Assembly (NCBI GenBank): GCA_001655205.1
Contig: LPNZ01007791.1
Location: 1 to 21,755 of the forward strand
Source of the DNA: Lenisia limosa
Taxonomy: Eukaryota > Breviatea
DNA length: 21,755 bases
Reading direction: 5' to 3'
Below are positions 9,601-18,000 of this stretch, piece after piece. The first letter of the stretch is position 1. The number at the start of each line of letters is the position of its first letter. The position numbers and the translations under genes were made by a program. A model generated the notes under the pieces. That model searched no databases. It was not told where the DNA came from and saw only the letters and a program-made list of their open reading frames with translations.

Positions 9601-9993
9601 CTTTAAGATGCTAATCCAAATAATCATTTCTAGGGCTTCACTTCGGTTCGTCCACCTACCTTTTCCTGCTGGTTGGAACTCAGGCATTTCGCGGGGCACT
9701 CTGATTTGGAACAAAGCTGAACCGTAAACAATGGTAGGGGTGGAGGAGTAACACCATTTTATGTTATACACCTAGCGAGAATACTATCATAACGTTTCAC
9801 AGAGGAACAAATGAGTTACATATTACTACAGGATCTCGTATTGAAGGAAAGGCATAATTTGCAAAATAAAGTGATACCAGTGCACTCCGAACACACCTGT
9901 GCCTTCTCGCAGCCAGAAGAGAGCAAATTGGGACAGTTCGCGCCTTCGAAGGGTCAGAAACTAAACCCCGAAACAAACGAAATTGGTCATTGA
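3619..9993 (+). CDS. Secreted cysteine-rich protein with sushi/CCP-like modules (exon model, partly in gaps)
   Basis: Proposed exons: 3619-3759, 4072-4113, 4292-4378, 4546-4630, 5085-5146, gap to 5910, 6310-6362, exon(s) lost in gaps, 7235-7299, 7843-7920, 8011-8053, 9131-9212, 9881-9993 (stop TGA). Phases agree at each testable junction. The N-terminus MMSSLPIILYLFAALWSSSLA is a signal peptide. Exons 3-4 read NGATLLCDDTFVTNGEGTC, then VECKGSVP, then SCTKAGGWSGPAQC. Exons 5-6 read YCQDGYMLVGT, then QWNRPSCFEQIYC. The W..P.C endings and Cys spacing fit sushi/CCP modules. The C-terminal part has ACLYCEDRRK and ACPMPNC and a Cys-poor hydrophilic tail. No membrane anchor is visible, so it is probably extracellular. 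Exon 2 is the least sure: its other frame is Cys-rich (LECSQSECTNWE) but breaks the phase. Exons 8-10 rest mainly on phase and composition. The ligand is unknown. Confidence 0.6.
4019..4071 (+). repeat. F3 element whose tail forms a splice acceptor
   Basis: GGACGGCTTCGGCCTGATA, then a T-rich stretch and TTTCTCATTTCGTTGTAG. The final AG is the proposed acceptor of exon 2 of the cysteine-rich gene. The other F3 copies carry the same TTCTCAT tail. Confidence 0.7.
4156..4288 (+). repeat. Degenerate tandem repeat
   Basis: Repeated variants of ATGAAGTTCTTAACCAT and AGTATTGTTAT. It is intronic. Confidence 0.6.
4787..4913 (-). repeat. Two adjacent PC elements, same orientation
   Basis: Both read GGGGGGTAAA, then an A/T-rich stretch with TTTATG and AACAAAAAAGCC, and AAAT, in the plus direction. 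They are separated by a few bases and antisense to the host gene. The second contains a run of about 11 G and stops at the gap. Confidence 0.8.
4914..5064. other. Assembly gap in an intron of the cysteine-rich gene
   Basis: N-run. The flanking exons (4630 and 5085) are both in phase 1, so no exon need be missing. Confidence 0.99.
5192..5240 (+). repeat. F3 element
   Basis: TCTGGACGGCTTCGGCCAG followed by ATACAACTTT and TTTCTCATCTCTATAA. It lies just downstream of exon 5085-5146. Confidence 0.8.
5336..5424 (+). repeat. Short tandem repeat rich in TTTCACTTCATCTCA
   Basis: Four imperfect units of CATTTCACTTCATCTCA. It is intronic. Confidence 0.65.
5536..5627. repeat. H1 palindromic element
   Basis: Left arm TGCTTCCCTACGGTTCC, right arm GGACCGAAATGGCA, and interior TCTCGATAAATCCTCGATAA. 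It lies in an intron of the cysteine-rich gene. Confidence 0.85.
5801..5846. other. Assembly gap at the start of exon 6 of the cysteine-rich gene
   Basis: Short N-run close to a poly-C tract (5777-5786). The acceptor and first codons of the exon reading QWNRPSC are hidden here. Confidence 0.99.
5959..6079 (+). repeat. F3 element, long copy
   Basis: GTGTAAGGCAAATGATTG, AATTCAATATCTCT, GGAGGGCTTCGACAGATAC, then CTCATTGCTATA. It shares its left half with the 8172-8284 copy, so F3 is at least 110 bases long when complete. Confidence 0.75.
6376..6496. other. Assembly gap after exon 6310-6362
   Basis: N-run. At least one exon of the cysteine-rich gene starting in phase 1 must lie here or in the gap at 6809-7003. 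Confidence 0.99.
6684..6727 (-). repeat. PC element, diverged copy
   Basis: GGGGGAGGGGGGTAAAATAC followed by TTTAATTGGGAAACAAACG. It has the PC core but a poor right half. Confidence 0.5.
6809..7003. other. Assembly gap beside poly-T
   Basis: N-run preceded by a run of 18 T. The bases after it (7004-7060) are open in several frames, but I could not tie them to an exon. Confidence 0.99.
7081..7166. repeat. H2 palindromic element
   Basis: It starts TGTACATTGACCGGGATCAG and ends CTTGTTCCGGTCTTTGTACA. The inner arms AACCGATTT and AAATCGGTCAAGACT pair. It is closely related to 14002-14085. Confidence 0.85.
7589..7669. repeat. H1 palindromic element, ACGG-arm type
   Basis: Ends TTGGGCTTCCCTACGGTCCC and CGTATGGAAGCCCAA, with TTTCTCGATACATTCTCG inside. 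It is intronic. Confidence 0.85.
7684..7842 (+). repeat. Degenerate tandem repeat abutting an exon
   Basis: Units resemble TTCATCATTAACATCATTAG plus AGCCCC. The last unit supplies the ATTAG acceptor of exon 7843-7920, so the start of that exon may itself be repeat-derived. Confidence 0.7.
8172..8284 (+). repeat. F3 element, long copy
   Basis: GTAAGGCAGATGAATG, AATTCAGTACCTCT, TGGACGGCTTCGGCCAGATA, then CTCATTGCTATAA, collinear with 5959-6079. Confidence 0.75.
8441..8640 (+). pseudogene. Decayed fragment of 28S (LSU) rRNA
   Basis: Stretches are near-identical to the universally conserved LSU region around the R2 insertion and peptidyl-transferase side: TCATCTAATTAGTGACGCGC, CCCACTGTCCCTATCTACC, GCGGGGAAAGAAAACCCTG, TTGAGCTTGACTCTAGTC. 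It differs from functional rRNA by a lost segment after GCATGAAT, a partial duplication near AAAGGAACAAGGGAAC, and loss of similarity after 8592, with weak similarity to 8640. It is a dispersed fragment in an intron of the cysteine-rich gene, not part of an rDNA unit. Confidence 0.92.
9226..9345 (+). repeat. Degenerate tandem repeat of GAAATGTGCAGTGGAAAG type
   Basis: Five or six loose units of about 20 bases. Long open frames on the minus strand here reflect this low-complexity tract. Confidence 0.6.
9632..9726. repeat. H1 remnant, left arm intact
   Basis: AGGGCTTCACTTCGGTTCG is a perfect H1 arm. Only CTGAACCG near 9717 recalls the other arm, and the interior is replaced. Confidence 0.55.
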
Positions 9994-10027
9994 TTCAGCG
10001 TATACAATGGGTGTGTGGACAATGACC

Positions 10028-10092
10028 ACGATAAGTCCTGACAAGATTTACTCAAGATAAAGTCCAACATCAGACTCAGGACTTATCGTGTC
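10028..10092. repeat. H2-like inverted repeat
   Basis: ACGATAAGTCCTGA pairs perfectly with TCAGGACTTATCGT at the other end. The AAGTCYTGA core matches H2. Confidence 0.75.
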
Positions 10093-10114
10093 CTCTGTAT
10101 CCTATGTGTAATAT

Positions 10115-10209
10115 TCCCTCGGTCCGAAAAAGCCCGTTAAAATATCGATATAGTATATCGAGGATTTAATAAGAAATTTAGTCTTTGTTGGGATCGCTGG
10201 GAAGCCCTA
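10115..10209. repeat. H1 palindromic element, diverged
   Basis: CCTCGGTCCGAAAAAGCCCG at the left, GGGAAGCCCT at the right, with AATATCGATA and TCGAGGATTTA inside (reverse interior orientation). Confidence 0.75.
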
Positions 10210-10280
10210 GGCATGATTCAAAGCACCCACAATATGGCCAACAGAGGTTTGACTTATTTAAAAAAAAAACCACAGAGTAT

Positions 10281-10370
10281 GATGGCTTCCATCCGTCACT
10301 GAATTTCTCGATAAATCCTCGTTAAATATCGATATTTTAACGGTCTTTTTCTGACCGTTGGGAAGATCTA
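10281..10370. repeat. H1 palindromic element
   Basis: GGCTTCCATCCGTCACTG, TTTCTCGATAAATCCTCG, TATCGATATTTTAACGGTC, ending GACCGTTGGGAAG. Confidence 0.82.
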
Positions 10371-10610
10371 GGTATGATTCGAACACCTACAAATGTCATC
10401 AGTAACGTCAATAACAACAGGTCTCTTGAGGCTAGAAGCGCATTGCCTGCTCTCGCAACAGGTAGTGGGCTTGGAAGGAAGAGGACTAGGTGTTTGGCAG
10501 CACGTTTTACCAGGTTGACTTGATGACTGTTCAGTGAATAGGAATTTTGGATATTTGTTAGAACGCGAGATCTTACATGTACACCTCACACCCCCCGAAA
10601 TTTATTCTAG

Positions 10611-10706
10611 TGCTTCACTTCGGTTCCAAAAAAAAGCAGGAAAATATCCATAGTTTTCGAGGATTTATCGAGAAATTCAATTTTTTTTTTTTTTTTTTTT
10701 TTTTTT
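10611..10706. repeat. H1 element cut by poly-T and a gap
   Basis: TGCTTCACTTCGGTTCC, CATAGTTTTCGAGGATTTA, then GAGAAATTCAA running into a T homopolymer and the gap at 10707-10818. The right arm is unread. Confidence 0.8.
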
Positions 10707-10975
10707 NNNNNNNNNNNNNNNNNNNNNNNNNNNNNNNNNNNNNNNNNNNNNNNNNNNNNNNNNNNNNNNNNNNNNNNNNNNNNNNNNNNNNNNNNNNNNN
10801 NNNNNNNNNNNNNNNNNNGACTTGATCGCCTTCGACCCGCAGCACGGGGATTTGAGGGTGCTGATAGAATCGTTACTTGGCTGGAGAGGTGAAACGTAGA
10901 ATGAGAAATGGAAAGGAAATACTATCCGATTATACCAGATTCAGAGTAGGTAGGGATGGAAATTAAAAAGGGAAA

Positions 10976-11024
10976 CCTAATATCTCAATATTTTACCGGT
11001 ACTTTTCGAACCGAAGTGAAGCCG
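10976..11024. repeat. H1 right half
   Basis: ATTTTACCGGTACTTTTCG and AACCGAAGTGAAGCC match the H1 3' half. The left half is absent. Confidence 0.75.
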
Positions 11025-11461
11025 TAACTAGTAAGTTTATGGGGCGGGGCAGAAGTACTATACTTGCATATATGTTTAATATCCCTTTATCATTGTTATT
11101 GTTGTCGATAGAATCATCGTATATTATTTTTATAGTATCCATAGTCAATGTCTATCTACTGTCTTTATCCTAAAACACGATTTAGCTGCAAAAGTGTGGT
11201 TGAAATCGCTTTTATTCAAGATATGGAACAACAAATATTGAACAAACAACCTCGGTCTCAATTCCTCCTTATTACGTATCACCTTAACACAGTTTCCCAT
11301 AGAAGTAAATTAGAATATTTGTGTTCAATAAAAAGAAGAATAAAAGGAAACCTTAGTGTTTTCTGAGGGGCCGCAGCAACAAGGTTTCATGGGCTTCTGT
11401 CGTTTAAGGGGTGGAAGAGTGTCTTTCGCGGCTAATTGATATCAGATATATTGGTCAATTC

Positions 11462-11535
11462 TTCGACTTCACTTTGGACCGAAAATGAAACAAACTGAAT
11501 GTCTTAAAAAAATTCAATTAATAAATATCGGATTA
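11462..11535. repeat. H1 left half, decayed
   Basis: GACTTCACTTTGGACCGAAAA with AATTCAATTAATAAATATCGG. It stops short of the gap at 11558. Confidence 0.5.
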
Positions 11536-11722
11536 GTCCACAATACCCACCCCCACCNNNNNNNNNNNNNNNNNNNNNNNNNNNNNNNNNNNNNNNNNNN
11601 NNNNNNNNNNNNNNNNNNNNNNNNNNNNNNNCCTATCTCTTAATTTGTTTCCCTAGATTTCTAATGTATATCAATATTATTGCTCTTGTTTTCAAAAGAC
11701 CAATACACTCCTCAAACAAGCA

Positions 11723-11800
11723 CTACCCACATGGTTCTTTGGTAAATTCCGGGTACGCTTTCATGAGCTGGGTGGCTGCGATACTAAAGAGCGTTGGGAC
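11723..11800 (-). CDS. Possible terminal exon of an unidentified minus-strand gene
   Basis: After acceptor TTCACAG the frame VPTLFSIAATQLMKAYPEF runs 25 codons to a TAG stop and is more GC-rich than its flanks. No start or partner exon was found. It could be an alternative 3' exon of the LRR gene, but the phase (0) does not match that gene's last donor (phase 2). Confidence 0.25.
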   Translation of the reverse strand, partial: VPTLFSIAATQLMKAYPEFTKEPCG

Positions 11801-11914
11801 CTGTGAAGTTAGCATACGATGCGAAAACCTAAACCTTGAGCCTTTTTTCATCTTAGAATTGGCAATTATATTACTCGTGATAAAATCTGTGATTTCAGTC
11901 CTCATTAAAGACAA

Positions 11915-11995
11915 TACACTGACTGGGATAAATCCTTACACAGATATTGGGCTTTGTCTTTAGTTAATCATACAAGGACTTATCGCAGTCAGTGT
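11915..11995. repeat. H2-like palindrome
   Basis: Ends ACACTGACTGGGATAA and TTATCGCAGTCAGTGT. It has the same arms as H2 with a different loop. Confidence 0.75.
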
Positions 11996-12093
11996 TAATT
12001 ATGATAAACGCTTGGAAAAACTATTGATAAATATATTAGAGAAATGTAACAGGATCTTGCTCTTTGCAACAGATTATTTCTTGCTCAAATAAA

Positions 12094-15000
12094 TCAAAAA
12101 ATGCCCACGAAGAAAGGAGAAGGTGGTGGTGGCGGAAGTTGTATGTCAGGATCCATACCAAGGACAGCTCTGAGGTTGAGTAAGTGAGAAATACTGAATA
12201 CAAAAAAAAGCTACGACAAATCCAGTGACCGTTTTAAGTCTTGACCGGCATAATGAGATATCATTTACGGGGACGTGGAGAGTCTTGACCGATTTTGTGA
12301 AGGGGGAATTCAATTCTTGACATGTGATTCTTCTGGTCAAGACTTACCACTGTACTTATCATGTCGACTGGATACTTATAATCAATATATCATATGCATA
12401 TTACATAATATTATCAATGCACATACAAATTATTTTATCATCTTATGGTATTATGTTAGCACTAACCTAAATGTAATATATAAATAAATGATCCGAAACC
12501 TTACGTTGGTCCACGCCAAACGGACATATACGCGGATGCAATAAGGCCCCAGTCCTTTTTGCTGATCTCTGAGCCACAGGCTTTTATGTCCCTGCGGTGT
12601 GGGTTGTGAGTTTATATTCATAAAAAAACCCGACTTTCTCGACAAATCCTCAAAAACCATCCACTGTTTATTGACCTTTTCGAAGTAAAGTGAATCCCTG
12701 GTGTGAGATGCTCTTAATGTTTAGAACAGTAGCGAAAATATTATCAATAATTGAGCTGTTATTTTTGAAAATTGAAAAGTAGAGCAGATACATGAAAAAA
12801 TGTGACAAGAATTACAATGGCTTTTTGGAGGAAGTCCTAACTGATAATGAAAGTGTGGCAAAAATACTGATTGAAAATTGGAATATCCAAATATATCTAC
12901 CAGGCCATTCACACTATCACATTTTTCAGATCTTGAAATGTTACCACAGAATAAACCTTCACTTCGGTTCAAAAAAAGACTGAACTTCTCGAAAAATCCT
13001 CGAAAAATCCCAATATAACCCAATCCAAAAACAGAGCTGTGGAATAAAAAAATAGGATCACCGGTTTGACACCCCTCCACACCTTAGCTTAGGACAGGCA
13101 GAGATAATATCTGCCAGCACGTAACCAGCTTTACCGACTGCAGCGTTCATACAAATGTGCAGGGTTTCAAGGGAGGCTGTAGGGTTGCGGTTAGTGTTAA
13201 TGGAAATTAAAACCATATCATACACATAATTACATAAAAAATATCACATGATAACTCATATCCACTAGCGATATGTATAATATAATGACAATATTATCGA
13301 CTTTAGTTGAAATCATGAACGCATATAAAACGAGGGTTCAACCCGAGTGCATCAGAGTATCATGAAGACGTATCTGTCAATTTCCACACAAGTGAATATG
13401 AGGTTATATATCACTGAGTGGAAAATGATAGTTTACAAGTGTAAAAATGATCCATAAAGTGGAAAGATACTCATTAAAATTATCAGGGACCCTGTCAGAA
13501 CACAGAAAAGACGGACATTGAGACATTAGTTGATGACAATCCCCGATTTTCTATGCATTTAAAAAGCTCAAGCTCAAGTTCAGAAATTGGTTATTGTGTC
13601 AAAAGTGGATGAAGAACCGACAGAAAAACGAATTTTATGAAAAAAGAAGAAAAAACTGCGATGATGCGTACTACAGTTCTTGAGCGCAATACCAAGTCGT
13701 TTCCACGCAGCTGTTGTGAGGTTTGCAGACCAAAGTGATAGGGACTTTAGGGGTGACGATGGTGTCACAGCTGAAGAGGAGTAAAGATGGCAACTTTACA
13801 GGAGACCCACCTTTGGAGAAGGCAACAATATCATCATCGGTGATAGAGCATCCACTCATTGATAGATCCGAGAGCCCTTTTATCACGTCTGTTTGATTAG
13901 TAATTTAGCATACTCTCTGATATGTATTGTTAATTTGAACAAATGACAATTAAAAGGGAGCAAAAAGTAGACACCTTGATGAATGCGAGTTAAAGTAGAA
14001 ATATACACTGATTGGGATAAGTCTTGAACGATTTTCCTTCGAAAATCATAGCAAATCGGTCAAGACTTATTCCGGTCACTGTATACTCACCTGATCTTCG
14101 CTCAATCCGTTGAATACCAAATCCAATGATCAGAAACACAGCCAATTTACACCCTTCTTTTTTTGTCAGTTGGGCTTCACTTCGGTTTGAAAAAGACCGG
14201 TAAATTATCGATAGTTTTCGAGGTTTTATCGAGAAATTCAATCTTTTTTGAACCGAAATGATGCCCAAGTTGTCAGCCAACAGAGTACTGATGGCTTTTT
14301 TGTTTCCAATTTTACCCCCCAGCCCTTATGCAGTCAATAATAATCATAATTCGCTTCAGCAATATAGCTATGTCAAATTCTAGAACTCAGTTTCAAAGGA
14401 TAGAGAAGTCTTTTTACACACAAAATGAAAGTGAGAGCACCCATCACACCTATAAGGCCCTCGAGCGAAATGTCCATTTCATCCAGCGCGAGTCTGCTGA
14501 GATTTGGGCAACTGGCGCATAAACGCGAAACACTTTCAGTGGCGTAGGACGTAAACACACCTAGGAGCGTGATCCTGTCAAATAGTGCTTGTTGTGGAAT
14601 AAAGCTCAAATGGTGGAATTATTTTAGTAGAATTCTTAGATATGTATATCATAGCTATATAATGTACCTAATACAGTATGTATAAAAATAATATAACTGA
14701 ATGGATGTAGTATTATATCAATAACTATTTGATATACTATTAGTATCCATTGAACTTGTTACACCTTTTGAAACCATATGAAAGCACAGGTTGGCGCAAA
14801 AAAGGTATACAATACTTATTTTACTCTGTAAACGATGAGAAAAGCTGCAATTAGACAGTTTTGGGGCCTGAATTTGTGCCTTCGAACCTTTTACTCAATT
14901 CACTCCCTCCCTTCCTCATCCCCCACCACTAAACTTCACTTCGGTTCGAAAAATAACGAGAAAATATCGACAGTTTGAGAGGATTTATCGAGAAATGCAG

Positions 15001-18000
15001 TCTTTTTTCGAACCGAAGTGAAGCCTCCACCCCCCTTACCCGAAAGATCCAACTGTCGCATTGAAGGGGCATTAGGGGGAGCAAAGGCAAGGGCTGGCAC
15101 TTCCGGAGGGCTTGTACCTTGTCTAAGGGGTTGTTAGTCAAAATGTCACAACTTTGCTTCCCTGAAATCTTTGTGTTTATCAGATAGTAGTGTATTCTAT
15201 ATAACAGCACACAAAATTAATAATCTGTGGAAATATGATCGTAGATATCGAAGTAGAAATTGAAATTTAACTGAGACCCAATAAAGCAAACTGAGAGACC
15301 CAATAAAGCAAATTAAGACCAGTAAAGTAAATTAAGACCCAATAAAGCAAATTACCCACCTTCTCGGGTCGCATGAATTGCTACATGCCAACTGGATGCG
15401 CTGGAGGTGCGGTAGGCCCAACAGAGTCACGATGATTTCGGATGATGAAATGAGGGGAGGGAAGTAGAGCGAAATGTCTTCGAGCGACGGGGCCCAGAGC
15501 AAACAAAACTACGGGGTCAAAAGTAGGCTCTGTGGGATTAATTGAAAAAGTAATTTTGAGTGTTGATGTGGAATATATGCTACAAAATCCCCCTTTTTAG
15601 ACACGTAATGTTCAAAGTTATCAATTCATTTCTTCAATAGATAAGTGCACAGGATCAATTAAACAATTAGAAATAATTTATAATGTGCCAATAAAAAGGG
15701 ATGAGAAATACAACAATACCGACCGAGAAATTAGTTGATAGCAACTTTCTCAAGTACCTCGCCCACCCCAGGAGTGAGGGATATGATGAGGGTTTCCCTA
15801 CGGTCCGATCGAGGATTTATCGAGATATTCTTTTTCGGGACCGTAGGGAACCTAGATATTTGCTGTGTTATGTGAAGAAAGGCACAAAGGAGCGATTTGG
15901 AGGGCTGAGAAGGAGGTCTGTCTAAAAATGGGCCCCTGATAATTCATACAAAAATGCGGCGACTTGCCCAAAAAAATGAAAGAAATCATGAAGAATCTAT
16001 TCTTCAGCTTGCTGAAGGATAGGTTTTTAAAACATTATTACTTCTGGTGGTTATTCTGGACGGATGAGTGCCTCTGCCGCGTGTTACTCCAAGTGCGTGG
16101 TGAGCTTGACAAGTTCGAGCCAGTGAATGTGGTGAGATGGTTTTGTCACTCCTCTGTTTTGATAATATGATTATTTATATTTTCTAGAATTTTTGTAAAG
16201 TGTCCGTTGTAAATACTTGGCAGAGCATCTACATTAGCAAAACATCTTCACAAGATGCATTTTCATACTTATCCAAAAGATACAAATTGGATTTAAACCA
16301 GGGGATTAAGCTGGCCTATGTTTTCAACAAATAATAAGTGCGACACCTGTCTATTTCGTTGCTCATAAACATCCAGTTCATTTTTTTTAAAAAAAAAAAT
16401 CAGATTTTGGAAACATAAACTTGGAGGCTTTGGCTCGAATCTGACTCATTCTCTACTAAAAATGATGGAATTAATTTGAGCTGAAAAAAAACCCATATCA
16501 CACTCAGAAAAAGTCCACTAATAAAGCTAAGACCAATTGAAATGATGGTGGATTCTTCAAATCAAGGAGTTATTGAAGTGAGCTCTCGATAACAACACAT
16601 TATTCTAACTAAGATATTGAAAACAATCCTTTTAACACTTTAGGATGCAGGAGATGAATACTACTTCGAAGACATAGTCATTTTTGTTTGTTTTTTTATT
16701 GTTTAAAATGAAAGTTCTATAGAAGAAGAATATGTAGAAATGGACGAGGAGAGCGACTTGGAAGATGATGAACAGGTAATTTACAAAACTGGATAAACAC
16801 CATTTACAGAATTTATTCTTGTAGAATTACAACCCACTGTATCTGATTAAACAAGCCAGGCTAAGAGCACAAGCCTTCAACGTATGTCATTGTGCTAAAT
16901 TACTTAAACTCCAAGTTTTATGACGATGCTATTTCAATCAATGGAGAAGGACAACAAGACTTAGGAGGATCTCGAGTTGATTTTGGATTTCCTGCAAAAG
17001 TTTCGTATACAAATGTTTTTGATGTAGGGTAGTGTTGGACATCTTTAGTTTTACCAACTATAGCTAAGACCTGGTGTTAAGGTAGACAACCATTGGCAAG
17101 AAACGTGACCGGATGTTATGATGGATGTAGGGAACTCGCCGAATATGTAGATTTACTGATATAGCTGGAACATGGAACACATTATGATAACAATTAATGA
17201 AATAATAATAATAAAAATTACCAATAGCTATTAATAGTGTTGTTATATTATTTGGACGGGACCTATCTGTTTAGTCATATTGATTTGAAGGCTACAGAAG
17301 AGGAAAGAACAACACCCACTGAGGTTTATGGACTATTTATGATATACAGTTTGAGTAACAGCATTGGGGTTCAGCTGTACTTTTATTCGTCGAATAGGAG
17401 ATTATATTATGAGTCTCTTATGAAAACAACTTTGTATGATGCGGTTCTTACATTGTCTTCATCACTGTACATACATGTATATTTTCCTTAATTGCTCTTG
17501 AACTCCGACGTCATGAATATCATCGAAAAAGGTAGCGTTTTGAAGATAATGGTTCCCATCGACTTTCAGATATTATAAGAGAGGACAAACTACTTATACA
17601 AACTGTGGAGCTTAAGTATCTATCCAGATTGAAAAAAAAATCTCGTAATCAGAGGATCCAATCTGCATCCAAGCTTTTCTCTGGTGGTGATGATCAGCCT
17701 GAAAATTGGCGTGGGCAAGGGACCGGCGGACCATTAAACCATTATAATGCATCCTTGACTCTGTAGTTATGGAGTCCGAACTCACAGCTGCTAGTGCTGC
17801 TGACAAGAACAGACCAGTCAAGAATCTCAGCCACATTGAGTATTCAAAACTTTCTCAATGTGCGACATGGCAGCTTGGCACATTTCTGACGGTGAGGAAA
17901 TATTCGAGAACATAAGCTCTTTTTGATTGATTGTTATTACACTGTAGTCGGTCGTATACCCAGACTCTCAAAGGGAAGTTAAAGTCTTTCACTGGAAGAA

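Larger units (their letters stand above)
9994..12093. other. Repeat-filled region between convergent gene ends
   Basis: No confident gene. It holds three H1 copies plus two half copies, two H2-like palindromes, two gaps (10707-10818, 11558-11631) and two GC-richer islands (10397-10530 and 11723-11800) that could be exons. A 72-codon plus-strand frame at 11148-11366 has no domain I recognise and no splice support. Confidence 0.6.

Noticed and set aside
9420-9614. Plus-strand frame containing MASYGFEEFWYRVGKKG, possible extra exon of the cysteine-rich gene
   Set aside because: It looks somewhat protein-like, but its only acceptor (TTATAG) gives the wrong phase for the preceding donor at 9212, while 9212 to 9881 joins cleanly.
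10368-10589. Minus-strand Cys-rich frame (KTCCQTPSPLPSKPTTCC)
   Set aside because: GC-richer than its surroundings, but no consistent acceptor-donor pair on either strand. It is flanked by H1 copies and could be decayed coding sequence.
12792-12983. Plus-strand 63-codon frame in LRR intron 7
   Set aside because: AT-rich, ends inside an H1 arm, no splice support and no recognisable motif; consistent with chance.
17612-17836. Minus-strand 74-codon frame beginning MWLRFLTGLFLSAALAAVSS, which looks like a signal peptide
   Set aside because: It overlaps plus-strand candidates C and D, whose splice sites and phases agree over several exons, and it has no splice partners of its own. It remains the main alternative if plus-strand transcripts are absent.
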